NCBI RefSeq assembly: GCF_001971725.1
Contig: NZ_CP019388.1
Span: forward strand, 2,870,501-2,934,500
Reading direction: 5' to 3'
DNA length: 64,000 bases
From: Winogradskyella sp. J14-2
GTDB taxonomy: Bacteria; Bacteroidota; Bacteroidia; Flavobacteriales; Flavobacteriaceae
The notes under the pieces were generated by a model. That model had not been told where the DNA came from. It saw nothing but the letters and a program-made list of their open reading frames with translations, and did not search any database. Position numbers and translations under genes: made by a program. Of the stretch, positions 26,218-36,496 are shown piece by piece. Numbering within the stretch: the stretch's first letter is position 1; each line of letters opens with the position of its first letter.

Positions 26218-29200
26218 CTATCGCCTTAAAGCAAAATGCCCTTTTACATCAAAAGACATGTTGTCTTGTCTCACTTTAGCTATATACCAATAATCTCCAG
26301 CAGGCATGGCACTTCCATTATAAGTTCCGTCCCAGCCTGGAGATGTGTGTAAAAGTGTTTTTAGAAGTTTCCCATATCTATCGAAAATATAGATGATTGT
26401 GCCTGGAAGCGTTTCTACACCAGTAATGTGCCAAGTATCATATTGGCCATCACCATTGGGCGACAGGTGTTTTGGAGTATCAATGACTAATACTTCTCTG
26501 GTAATCTGTGCACAGCCATTTTGATCTACAATTGTTACGGTATTGTAGCCAATAGGTACATTATAGAATATTCCTGAGCTTTGAAAAGGCTGGTCGTTTA
26601 ATTGATATAGATAATTACCAATACCAATTACAGTAACTACAATATTATTAGGGTCTGCAAAATTAACGGTTTCTACTACTTCAATTTCTGCAGAGTTAGA
26701 TTCTGAGACAGAAAATGTAGATGTGGTTTGGCACCCAAATTCATTGGTAACAGTTACCGAATAGGATCCAATAGATGTAATCTCAATTGAGGAACTGGTT
26801 TCATTCGTAGACCACTCATAACCATCAAGAGGATTGTTAGTTTCCGCAGAGACGACTAAAGGCAAATCATTGAGACAAAGCACTTGGTCTTGGATGTCTA
26901 CTATAGGTTTGTTATTGATAATAACTGTAAACTGAGTTATATCAAAACAACCAGTTATATTATTTTCGAGCCTTGCGAAAATGACGTCATTGTTTGAAGC
27001 GAGGTATTGTAGGGATATCATATTATTGTTTGCAATAGCATCTTCTTCAGATTCATAATAATTTATTGAGAATTCATCAGGGTTTTGCCCGTTGAGAATA
27101 AGAGTATTCTGCTGAGATAAATCAACGGTTAACTGTCCATCAAAATCATCATCACATGCAATTATACTGTCTGGCTGATTGGCAATAGGAATTGTATTTA
27201 CATGTAGTTCAAAAGGATAAATAACATAGCAACCTGTGGTGGTATATTCTACTCTTGCAACTAGGTCTTCGGTATTGTTTGTGTATACATAATCTGTATT
27301 TAAGGCATTATTGTCATTTTCGGCATCGTCTATAGTTTGGTAATAGCTAATTAAAATGTTGAAGGTATTATCTACCAAGAGTAAATCGATGTTGTGCAAG
27401 TCTATAGTGTTACTATTATTTTCACAGACATTGTAAACACCAAACTCATTAATTATTGGTGGTGCATTGATAATTAGCTCAAACGGAACAACAGAAAAAC
27501 ATTCAGTAGTGGCATTACGCACTCTGGCATATACGGTTTCTGGACTACTAGTATTTATATATGCAGTCGGGTTGGCAATAGCATTAACGTTGGTTTGTGC
27601 ATCAGCTTCAGACGTAAAATAGGTAAAGTCGATATTAAATTGCCTCCCATCTAAAATATCGAGTTCGATAGCGGTTAAATCCCATTCTACAGAGGTATTA
27701 AAATTATTACCACAAGCTACTAAGGATTGTCCAAATATAACTTCTGGTAAGGAAAGTGTATTAATATTAAAGCTCTCAACGTTGTAACAACCAGAGTTTG
27801 CATTTTCAATTTTTGCATATATTGTTTGAGGATTGCTTGTTACCGTATAATTTAAAGAAATAGCGTTTGTGCCAAGTTCTGCATTGAGCGGTGTTGCGTG
27901 AAAAGAAATGTTTAATTCTGTGGTACTACCAAGTTCTATTTCTTCAATAGTATTGCTTAAGTCTGTGGTGGCAAAGCCAGTATTATTTATATCGCACTCA
28001 AAAATATCGGAGGGTGTGTTGTAATCTGGTGTCTCTCGTACTTCAATCTGCATAGGTGCGACTTTGTAACAGCTATTGCCAGATTCATTTTCTAGTCTAA
28101 CGTATATGATTTGAGGATTTGAGGTGTTTTGATAAGGAATAGTTTTGTCTATGTTATTTTCTCTGTTTATAGCATCGTTTTCGGTTTCATAATAGAGGAC
28201 TTGCATGCCAATTTGGTTGCCTATGATTTGAGCGTCGGTAGTTTCAAAAACAAAATTAGAAGGAATGCTTGGATCTGTTTCACAGTTTACCACAGTGGGT
28301 AGCTGATTTAGTTGTGGATCTGCATAGATTAAAACATCAAAATTAAAAATACTGAAACAATTTTCGGATTCTATATCTGCTCTAATAAATAGTTCTTTAC
28401 TTGATGTTATATAGGCATTGGGATTGTCTATGGCTAAAAAATCATGATTTTCATTAATAGCATCATTAAATGATTCGTAGAACGAATAACTAATATCTGT
28501 ATTATTTGGAAATTGCTCCAGGGCAGTATTTAGATTTACGGTTTCTATAAGGTTTTGGTCAGTATCGCAAATGATAATTGAATCTGGATTAGAAGCTTCT
28601 AGAGCTGCAGTGATATTAAGAGTTACCTCTGCGATATCAAAGCAACCTGTAAAGGCATTTGTAACCCTTGTAAATAATGTTTGTCCTTCGTTAAGGTTAA
28701 AGTTATTTATTAATGTGTTTTCTGCATTAAGTGCATCATCTTGAGTGGTAAAGAAATCTACAGCTACTATAGAGTTTGAGTTGTCTAGGATTTCGTTTCT
28801 AATTTCACTGGCTACAGATTCTAAAATTATATTCGTAGTATTATTAACGGGATCAGTGTTTCCGCAGTAATCAATATTGAAATCTGGTAGATCTAAGGCT
28901 TCTTCAACGTTGAGATTTATTTGGGCATCAATAGAGCAACTTTCTATACCATTAACTTCATAATATACTTTTATATATAGAGTTTCGGAACTGTTTACAG
29001 TAATATTATCAGTTTGATTAATTTCATTAATCTCAGCTGCTCTATCGTCTTCGGAGTTGTAGTACTCTATAAATAAATTAGGTGTATACTCTGGCGATAA
29101 GCCGTCTATAATTTCAGATCTTATCTCATCAAAATTAAAAGTTACAATACCATCGTTAGAATTATCATCGCATCTATTAATGTCTTTTTCTTCACCAATA

Positions 29201-31122
29201 ACGTTGTATAGGTAATTTTTGTGGACTTCGAGTTCAATTTCAGAAAAGCAGTTACCGTTTTCAAAAGATATTCCAAGTCTAAAGGTGAATGATGGTGAGT
29301 TGGTAAGGGTCCACGATCTAGGGTTACCTAAGCCATATAACTCTAAAGTTCTTACACTAGATCCTGGAAAGATTGACGTTTCTATCAGTTCAAAATAACT
29401 TTCAATATCAAAAGTCACCGGAACATTGTCGTAAGTTAAAAGGGTTGTCCCATTAAACTCCTCATAGTTAGGATCTGTACAGGCATCTAAAATTAGGCGA
29501 TCTGTAAATAAAGGAGGTGGGCCTATGTATATAAAGTTTAAATAGGCTAATGAGAAACAACTCTCAGGCTGAGAGTCTAGCGATATCCTGGCTACTACAA
29601 AAGGTGGTTGGTTACTAAAATCAGGAAAATCAAAAATTTCGTTTTCTAAATTTATGGCATCTTCGTCAGATAAGAAAAATCTAATATCTCTATCTAGATT
29701 ATTATCTGCAAGAATACTTCTAAGTTGGTTAATGTCAATTATTCCTGGATCTGCAATTTGGTCTATGCAAACTTCTAAATCATAATTTTGTGTGGTTGGT
29801 GCCTCCTCAATTTGGATATTGAAACTTCCAACCTGCAGGCAACTACCGTCTAGACTTTCTATCCTTACAAAGATAGTTTCAGTGGTTTCGGTATTTTCAT
29901 AGATCCCAGTTATTGAATTTATATTTTCTTGTGCGTCATTTTGTGAGAGGTGGTATGTAATTAGGTAGTTGTTTGATGGTAATTGCGATAGAATTTCGTC
30001 ATTTTTTAACGTCTGAAAATCGAAGTCTGAAACACCTATTGGATCTGTAGTGTCACAGACTAAAATATCTTCTATAGGAGCAGCCGGCTGAAACGGGATA
30101 ACTTCTAATTGTATAGTATCTGACAGAATGCAATTGCCACCAGCGAGCGGAAGTTCTATCTCAACACGATATGTGCCTTGGTCATTTGCCATTAGGGTTG
30201 AATCGTTTTCGCCTGCGATTATATTATCGTTTAAAAACCACGAATACAATGCAGATGGATTGTTAATGTCAGCATCTAATGTAATAAAGTCATTACCACA
30301 AATCTCCTGATCTGGTCCAAGATCTACGGCACCGCCAAAACCTTCGGCTTCAATAAAAACGGCAGAGTCGAAACGTTGATCGATATGGTCTGCAATTACA
30401 AATTTAATTTCGTAGACTTCATTTGGTGTGACGTCTGCATTGGCAGTTAATACAACACTTTGGCCACTGTAGTTAGTGCTTGGCAAATTATAACCTTGAA
30501 AATAGTCTTCGTTAATGGCTTCGCAAAAGCCATTAATATTTGGGTGAATTGTATTGGTGCTTATCTCTGTAGTTGTCTCTGGTACCAACGCTATGTTAAC
30601 AAAAGGATCTGCACTACCAGCAGGTCTTATTAAAATACCAAATACATCTCTAAAATTACAAGGGTAGTCTTGTTGGTATTCGTCGGAGGCGAAAACATAT
30701 TTAAAAGCAACAAAGTTGTTGGCTGTACTAAAATTAAACTGAATAGATGTCGCATTAAGAGTCTCATCAATACCAAGAATATTTAATACATCAGGGTCTG
30801 TTTCCCAATTTATATCTCCATCGCTAAGGTTTTCGGTTATGACGGAATTTCCAGCTTTTGTTATACTTCCAGTAGATAATATGATGCCATTCTCTAGTGG
30901 AAAGTTAGAGTTGCCTCTCTCAAAATTTCCATAACTAATAATATTATTTACAGTGCCATTGTAAGGTGATGATATGGTATTAGCAGTAGCGCAATCTTCG
31001 CCAACCAAATTTTGGATAAGTTGTTGCGGTGTTAGTGTATTGTCAGTAATAATTTTTTGAGGAAACAAATAATTTATAGCTAACAATACCAAAAGAAAAG
31101 TAAATAGACTATTCCTTAACAT
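26218..31122 (-). CDS. Giant choice-of-anchor L / T9SS type B adhesin-like protein, 11 repeats
   Basis: 1634 residues. Signal peptide (about 1-22), choice-of-anchor L domain (about 23-265; FKYVFASDEYQQDYP, ADHIDQRFDSAVFIEA), an Ig-like segment, then eleven tandem repeats of about 90 residues, each with an N-terminal Cys in (V/I)xxCDxD and a second in TGC(Y/F). Repeat 3 is strongly diverged. An Ig/PKD-like pair and the T9SS type B domain (PKHLSPNGDGQYD, IFDRYGKLL, MPAGDYWYIAK, HFALRR) end it. Closest relative in the window is the next gene, 31233-36068. Likely a long surface fibre or adhesin. Confidence 0.88.
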   Translation of the reverse strand: MLRNSLFTFLLVLLAINYLFPQKIITDNTLTPQQLIQNLVGEDCATANTISSPYNGTVNNIISYGNFERGNSNFPLENGIILSTGSITKAGNSVITENLSDGDINWETDPDVLNILGIDETLNATSIQFNFSTANNFVAFKYVFASDEYQQDYPCNFRDVFGILIRPAGSADPFVNIALVPETTTEISTNTIHPNINGFCEAINEDYFQGYNLPSTNYSGQSVVLTANADVTPNEVYEIKFVIADHIDQRFDSAVFIEAEGFGGAVDLGPDQEICGNDFITLDADINNPSALYSWFLNDNIIAGENDSTLMANDQGTYRVEIELPLAGGNCILSDTIQLEVIPFQPAAPIEDILVCDTTDPIGVSDFDFQTLKNDEILSQLPSNNYLITYHLSQNDAQENINSITGIYENTETTETIFVRIESLDGSCLQVGSFNIQIEEAPTTQNYDLEVCIDQIADPGIIDINQLRSILADNNLDRDIRFFLSDEDAINLENEIFDFPDFSNQPPFVVARISLDSQPESCFSLAYLNFIYIGPPPLFTDRLILDACTDPNYEEFNGTTLLTYDNVPVTFDIESYFELIETSIFPGSSVRTLELYGLGNPRSWTLTNSPSFTFRLGISFENGNCFSEIELEVHKNYLYNVIGEEKDINRCDDNSNDGIVTFNFDEIRSEIIDGLSPEYTPNLFIEYYNSEDDRAAEINEINQTDNITVNSSETLYIKVYYEVNGIESCSIDAQINLNVEEALDLPDFNIDYCGNTDPVNNTTNIILESVASEIRNEILDNSNSIVAVDFFTTQDDALNAENTLINNFNLNEGQTLFTRVTNAFTGCFDIAEVTLNITAALEASNPDSIIICDTDQNLIETVNLNTALEQFPNNTDISYSFYESFNDAINENHDFLAIDNPNAYITSSKELFIRADIESENCFSIFNFDVLIYADPQLNQLPTVVNCETDPSIPSNFVFETTDAQIIGNQIGMQVLYYETENDAINRENNIDKTIPYQNTSNPQIIYVRLENESGNSCYKVAPMQIEVRETPDYNTPSDIFECDINNTGFATTDLSNTIEEIELGSTTELNISFHATPLNAELGTNAISLNYTVTSNPQTIYAKIENANSGCYNVESFNINTLSLPEVIFGQSLVACGNNFNTSVEWDLTAIELDILDGRQFNIDFTYFTSEADAQTNVNAIANPTAYINTSSPETVYARVRNATTECFSVVPFELIINAPPIINEFGVYNVCENNSNTIDLHNIDLLLVDNTFNILISYYQTIDDAENDNNALNTDYVYTNNTEDLVARVEYTTTGCYVIYPFELHVNTIPIANQPDSIIACDDDFDGQLTVDLSQQNTLILNGQNPDEFSINYYESEEDAIANNNMISLQYLASNNDVIFARLENNITGCFDITQFTVIINNKPIVDIQDQVLCLNDLPLVVSAETNNPLDGYEWSTNETSSSIEITSIGSYSVTVTNEFGCQTTSTFSVSESNSAEIEVVETVNFADPNNIVVTVIGIGNYLYQLNDQPFQSSGIFYNVPIGYNTVTIVDQNGCAQITREVLVIDTPKHLSPNGDGQYDTWHITGVETLPGTIIYIFDRYGKLLKTLLHTSPGWDGTYNGSAMPAGDYWYIAKVRQDNMSFDVKGHFALRR

Positions 31123-31169
31123 AGCTAATTTTTAAGAGTACATAAGCCATAGGCTTCTACTCACAAAAC

Positions 31170-31177
31170 CAAAGATA
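31170..31177 (-). promoter_or_regulatory. -7 box upstream of the 1634-residue protein
   Basis: The minus strand reads TATCTTTG, 47 nt before the ATG at 31122. It implies that the gene can be transcribed separately from its upstream paralogue. Confidence 0.4.
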
Positions 31178-31232
31178 GGAAAATGCTCTATTTTATACCT
31201 TTTTTATAGAATAATTTGATATAACCAAAAAA

Positions 31233-34200
31233 TTAACGACGTATAGCAAAATGACCTTTTACTTCAAAAGATTGGCTTCCTCTTACTACATTGGCAACAA
31301 ACCAATAATCACTAGCCGGTAGGTTGTGTCCATTTAATGTGCCATCCCAACCTGGACTATCGTGTGTTAAAGTTGTTAGGTGTTTACCATAACGATCAAA
31401 AATATGAATAATCGTTCCGGGAAGTGTTTCTACACCAACGATATGCCACGTGTCATAAAGGCCATCTCCATTTGGTGACATATGTTTTGGGATGTCAATT
31501 ACCAAAATATCTCTCGTTACTTCTGAGCAACCATTTAAATCTATAATAGTTATGGTATGGTAGCCCATGCCTACATTATCAAAAAAGTTTGATTCTTGAG
31601 GTTCGCCATCGTCTAATTGATACAAGTAATCTCCAATACCGCTTATGGTTACTGTAATATTATTAGGATCTGAAAAATCGATAACCTCTGTTGCTTCTAT
31701 GGTTGCAGCTTCAGATTCTGCCACACTAAATACTCTTGTGTTTTCACAACCAAATTCAGTGGTTACGGTCACCCAATAGGTGCCAATTTCCGTAATTTCA
31801 ATTTCTGAGGTGGTTTCGCCAGTAGACCATATGTATTGGTCTGTTGGGTTATTAGTGTTAGCCGAAACAATTAATGGCAGGTTGTCTAAACAAATCACCT
31901 GATCTTCAATATCTATTGCTGGTAAAGGATGAATAATAACGGAAAATTGTGTTACTGAATAACATCCTGTTGCATTGTTTTCTACTCTTGCGTATATGAT
32001 TTCAGAATCAAAAGCCATATAGTCTGTATCTACTGCAGATAAATTACTGTTGGCATCATCATTAGAATTATGGTAAGTTATTGTGAAATTAGAAGGGTTT
32101 TGTGTACCTAATATTTCAGTATTTTGTTGTGTTAAATCAAAGTCTAATAAACCATCAAAATCATCATCACAAGCTTCTAAATCAGTGGGTTGGTTGGCAA
32201 TGGGCAGCGGATTTACATTAAGATTAAATTCGTACACGGTAGAACAATGTGTAGTACTGAATTCAGCACGTGCAAAAAGTGTATCGCTATTGGTAGAGTA
32301 GGTGTAATTTGTGTTTAATGCATTTGCGTTGGCTAATGCGTCAGCTTCTGTAGTGTGGTAGCTAAAGAGGACGTTAAAACTTTCGTCCATAATAACCTCG
32401 TTAATTTCGGTTAAGTCGAAACTATTATCCTCATTTTCGCATATGTCATAAGATTGAAAATCATTTATAACAGGAGGCATATTTACACTTAAATCTATAG
32501 GAACCAATACATAACAATTTGATATTGTATTATTTATTTTAATATAAACAGTTTGCGGATTACTTGTATTTGTGTAAGCTTCAGGATTTGAAATTACGTT
32601 ACTGTTAGTTTCGGCATCTTCATAGTTTTCAAAATAAGTAATCTCAATATCATCTTGCCTCACATCTAAAATATCAAATTCAGCATTGGTTAAATCAAAC
32701 TCTGTAAATCCATCATAATTGGTGTCGCATGCAACTAAAGGTACAGAAGGATTAACATCTGGCACTTGTATTACATTGAGTTCAAAAGACGTAATAGCGC
32801 TACATATTGTGCCATTATCAATTTGAGCAAAAATAGTCTGAGGATTTACTGTATTAGTATACTCAAGAGGTAATGGGTCGATGCTATTTTCAGCATTATT
32901 TAATGAGGTATAAAACGTTACAATTAAGTTGTCTGAAATACCATTTGATATTTCTGCGATTTTAGTTGATAAATCGAAGGTTTCTAAGCCATCGTTAGAG
33001 ATGTCATCACACACAAACCAATCTGCAGGTTCATTAAAAAGAGGGTTTGTTCCTACTTCTATAATAAAGCTTGTAGTGCCATAACAATCTTGGTCTGAAA
33101 TGTTTTCTACTCTCACAAAAATAGTTTGTGGAGTTGAGGTGTTTTGGTAAGCTACATCTTTATTAATGGCATTTGTTCTGTTATCTGCATCTTCTTGGCT
33201 TAAGTAGTATAAGACTTCTTTGCCAGTTTGTCCATTTAAAATTTCTGCATCCTTAGTATTAAAAATGAAATCGGCAAATCCGTCGCTACTATCCTCACAG
33301 ATTTTATAATTTTCTATCGCAGTAAATACAGGTAAGGTGTTAACTATAATGTTTAGTACTTCTGTAGCATGGCAACCAGTAGTTGTGTTTTCTACTCTGA
33401 TATAAATACTTTCAGTTTGTGCATTATAACTACTTTCACTGGTTATGGCATTGCTACCAATGTCAGCATCTGCTTGGTTATTATAGAAAGTGATTTGTCT
33501 TTCATTTGTACTACTTACTACCTCTGGGATAACGTCTAACAGATTAATAGTAAATAAACCGTCTTGATCATCATCACAAATAACAATATCACTAGGTGCA
33601 GAAGTAACAGGAGCTTCTAAAACTGTAATCTCAAAAAAGTTAACATCAGAACAACCTGTTTCGTCAGAAGTTATTCTAGGATAAACAGTAAAAGGATTTG
33701 TTGTGTTGGTATAAAAATTTGGTAGTACGTTGGTATTGTTTCTAGCGTCTTGCTCTGTTAAAAAGTAGGAGACACTAAATCCATCTAAGGCGTCGGTGAC
33801 TTGAGTGTCAAATTGCGATAAGTCGGTTGTTGTAAAACCATCCTGATCTTCATCACAAACGGTTTGGCTGATAATATTTTCAAACTCATATACAGGAATA
33901 AGGATAAGATCTATTTGTTCTATATCGTAGCATGTAGCACTAGACAATCCTAAATAAATGGTTTGTGGATTACTCGTTGGTACAAAAGGTACTGATTGGT
34001 CTAATGCATTTACTTGGTTATCTCTATCATCTTCAGTTAAGTAGAATGCAACAGAAATGCCAAACTCTGATGGTAAATCATTTATAATACGTGTTGCAAT
34101 TGAAGAAAAACTAAACTCCTCAACTCCATCGTTATCGATGTCACAGCGTGAAATATCATCAATATCTGTAGCTGTTAATAGTAAGTTGGTATGTATTTCA

Positions 34201-36068
34201 ATTGGTGTTACAGAAGCACAGCCTGAGGTGTTACTTTCAACCCTTATATACACAGTCTGTTCTTCAGAGGTAATATTTGTGTAGTTAGTGTCGTCTGCTA
34301 TTGGGTTAATTCCTATTAAAGCATCATCATTTGTTTCATGAAAGGTGACAGTAACATCTGTTAAACCTTGTAAGACATCAGGTATTATGCTCGTTAAATC
34401 GAAATTAGCAAAACCATCATGGTCTGCATCACACGCATCTATGAAATGATCTTCTGTATTTATAACCGGATTGTCTAAAACCGTAATATCTAAAGATGTA
34501 GTGCTTATACAACCCGTAAACTCATCTCTAACACTTACAAAAACTTGTTCGTTACTGCTAGTATTTACATATGGCATCGGTAGAGGATTAGTACCACTAG
34601 CTGCGTCTGAAAGTGTACTGTGATAGGTAACTATAAGATTAGTAAGACCGTTAGTGATTTCATCATTTTTTATATTTAGATCTATGGTTGTAAATCCATC
34701 AACAACTTGGTCATCGCAAACTTCTAATGGAGAAGGATTATTGATGTTAGGTAATGAATTAACAATAAGATTAAAGTTTGAAAAAGCCAAGCAACCGTCA
34801 TTATTATCTTCAATTCTTACATATATTACTTGTGGATTTATTGTATTTTGAATTACACCATTAATGCCATTAATACCATTCTGTGCTTCAATATTAGAAT
34901 AATGGTATGTTATAGTATAATTTGAAGGAGGAACAGACGCTAAAACTTCAGCATCTTTAGTCGATAAATCAAAGAGTGCTGTACCATCATTACTTATGTC
35001 ATCACAAATTTCAAAGTCCGAAATAGGATCTGAAGATTGTGTGGAACTTAAAGTAAGGTTAATATCATCCTCAATAACGCAAGTGCTGCCAGAGAGAGGA
35101 ATTTCTATTTCAACGCGATAGTTACCTGTAACGCTTGCATTAAAATTAGTTTGGTTCGCACCAGGAATTAAAACATCATTAAAGTACCAACTATATGTTG
35201 CTTGTGGGTTGCCTATATCTCCATCTAAAGTAACTTCACTTGCGCAGGTTGAAAAATCTTCACCTAAATCTACTGAAGCATTAAAACTATTACCTTGTAT
35301 AAAAACTGCAGAATCATAGTTTTCATCAGTTTGGTCTGCAATAATTAATTTTATTTGATATTCTACATTGGGTTGTATAGCGGCAGTTGCAGACAATACT
35401 GTGGTTCTACCGTTGTAATTTGTATCACCAAGACTATAACCTTCAAAATATGCTTCATTAGAAGCTTCGCAAAATCCAACAATTTCATCATGAACTGTAT
35501 TTGTGTTAACGGGAGTAGTAGTGCCAGGTACCACAGCAATATTAGTATACGGATTGTTAGTGCCAGCCTCTCTAATTAAAAAAGCAAAACCATCTGAGTA
35601 CTGACAAGGAAAATTTCCAAAATATTCTTCAGAGGCTAAAATGTAATTAAATTGAATTTGATTTGATATAGAGATAAAATTAAACGCAATAGATGTTGCA
35701 TTAAGAGTTCCTGTAATGCCAAGAGCAGTCTCTAAATCTGCATCAGTTCCCCAACTACTGTTACCTTCGTTTAAGGTTGCTGAATTTTCTATATTTCCTG
35801 CAGAATTGGCATTACCTGTACTTAATACAATTCCGTTTTCAAAAGGGAAATTGGAATTTGCCCTTTCAAAATAACCAAAACTACCCAAACCAGCTACACT
35901 CCCGTTTGAGGGAGAACTAATATTAGACACTTCTACACAACCTTGTATGAGATTGTTTTCAATTAAATCTTGAGGGCTGAGCGAATTATCTACCGAGATT
36001 TGCTGACCATAAGAAAAGCAAAAAAATAAGCAAAAGCATAATAGGAGGGAGCGGTTAATACAATCCAT
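31233..36068 (-). CDS. Giant choice-of-anchor L / T9SS type B adhesin-like protein, 11 repeats
   Basis: 1611 residues, same architecture as the gene downstream: signal peptide (MDCINRSLLLCFCLFFCFSYG), choice-of-anchor L domain (IQFNYILASEEYFGNFP, ADQTDENYDSAVFIQG), Ig-like segment, eleven CDxDxDG-type repeats (for example IDACDADHDGFANFDL, QTVCDEDQDGFTTTDL), Ig/PKD-like pair and T9SS type B tail (PKHMSPNGDGLYD, LPASDYWFV, HFAIRR). The DxDxDG stretches resemble calcium-binding loops. Repeats here keep the acidic loop better than those of the neighbour. Exported; function inferred as adhesion or gliding-related surface coat. Confidence 0.88.
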   Translation of the reverse strand: MDCINRSLLLCFCLFFCFSYGQQISVDNSLSPQDLIENNLIQGCVEVSNISSPSNGSVAGLGSFGYFERANSNFPFENGIVLSTGNANSAGNIENSATLNEGNSSWGTDADLETALGITGTLNATSIAFNFISISNQIQFNYILASEEYFGNFPCQYSDGFAFLIREAGTNNPYTNIAVVPGTTTPVNTNTVHDEIVGFCEASNEAYFEGYSLGDTNYNGRTTVLSATAAIQPNVEYQIKLIIADQTDENYDSAVFIQGNSFNASVDLGEDFSTCASEVTLDGDIGNPQATYSWYFNDVLIPGANQTNFNASVTGNYRVEIEIPLSGSTCVIEDDINLTLSSTQSSDPISDFEICDDISNDGTALFDLSTKDAEVLASVPPSNYTITYHYSNIEAQNGINGINGVIQNTINPQVIYVRIEDNNDGCLAFSNFNLIVNSLPNINNPSPLEVCDDQVVDGFTTIDLNIKNDEITNGLTNLIVTYHSTLSDAASGTNPLPMPYVNTSSNEQVFVSVRDEFTGCISTTSLDITVLDNPVINTEDHFIDACDADHDGFANFDLTSIIPDVLQGLTDVTVTFHETNDDALIGINPIADDTNYTNITSEEQTVYIRVESNTSGCASVTPIEIHTNLLLTATDIDDISRCDIDNDGVEEFSFSSIATRIINDLPSEFGISVAFYLTEDDRDNQVNALDQSVPFVPTSNPQTIYLGLSSATCYDIEQIDLILIPVYEFENIISQTVCDEDQDGFTTTDLSQFDTQVTDALDGFSVSYFLTEQDARNNTNVLPNFYTNTTNPFTVYPRITSDETGCSDVNFFEITVLEAPVTSAPSDIVICDDDQDGLFTINLLDVIPEVVSSTNERQITFYNNQADADIGSNAITSESSYNAQTESIYIRVENTTTGCHATEVLNIIVNTLPVFTAIENYKICEDSSDGFADFIFNTKDAEILNGQTGKEVLYYLSQEDADNRTNAINKDVAYQNTSTPQTIFVRVENISDQDCYGTTSFIIEVGTNPLFNEPADWFVCDDISNDGLETFDLSTKIAEISNGISDNLIVTFYTSLNNAENSIDPLPLEYTNTVNPQTIFAQIDNGTICSAITSFELNVIQVPDVNPSVPLVACDTNYDGFTEFDLTNAEFDILDVRQDDIEITYFENYEDAETNSNVISNPEAYTNTSNPQTVYIKINNTISNCYVLVPIDLSVNMPPVINDFQSYDICENEDNSFDLTEINEVIMDESFNVLFSYHTTEADALANANALNTNYTYSTNSDTLFARAEFSTTHCSTVYEFNLNVNPLPIANQPTDLEACDDDFDGLLDFDLTQQNTEILGTQNPSNFTITYHNSNDDANSNLSAVDTDYMAFDSEIIYARVENNATGCYSVTQFSVIIHPLPAIDIEDQVICLDNLPLIVSANTNNPTDQYIWSTGETTSEIEITEIGTYWVTVTTEFGCENTRVFSVAESEAATIEATEVIDFSDPNNITVTISGIGDYLYQLDDGEPQESNFFDNVGMGYHTITIIDLNGCSEVTRDILVIDIPKHMSPNGDGLYDTWHIVGVETLPGTIIHIFDRYGKHLTTLTHDSPGWDGTLNGHNLPASDYWFVANVVRGSQSFEVKGHFAIRR

Positions 36069-36496
36069 AAGTTAGGTTAAGTTTTCTGGGTACAAAGTGT
36101 TGTCATTTTTGGGGCTGACCTATTGTACGCTTATAAGCGCGAAAAATACGTGTAATGAAGATGAAACACAAAAAAACACGATGAAATACACGTAATGTTA
36201 ACATTTTAAAACAATTTGTATTCTTAATCGTACAAAAAAGACCTCAAGAAGAGGTCTTTTTCCCAAATTGAAATTTCGAAAACATTACAGCCTCAACAAT
36301 AATGTTCCTTAACCTGAAACTCCATATTGTTGTTTTCCTTCTCGGAAAAACATAGCTTTCGATAAATAAAATATTAAGAGGGAAAGTGTATGATAATTGG
36401 GAGGGAAATTGAAAATCAATACACAATAACTAAAATTAATTGATGATTTTCTTATCTGCAAATGAAAAAGATAAACGGACAAAAATCTTAACAATT
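36069..36496. other. 428 bp intergenic region with palindromes and a terminator
   Basis: No credible gene. It holds a palindrome GCTTATAAGC (36129-36138), an exact inverted repeat TACGTGTA/TACACGTA (36147-36154, 36187-36194) and a terminator hairpin at 36235-36261. The first two lie upstream of the 1611-residue protein gene and may be regulatory. The rest is AT-rich with nothing recognisable. Confidence 0.6.
36235..36261 (-). terminator. Terminator downstream of the 613-residue protein gene
   Basis: AAAAAGACCTC, AAGAA loop, GAGGTCTTTTT: a perfect 11 bp stem with A and T runs on both sides, so it works on either strand. It separates the two halves of the T9SS substrate cluster. Confidence 0.8.
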
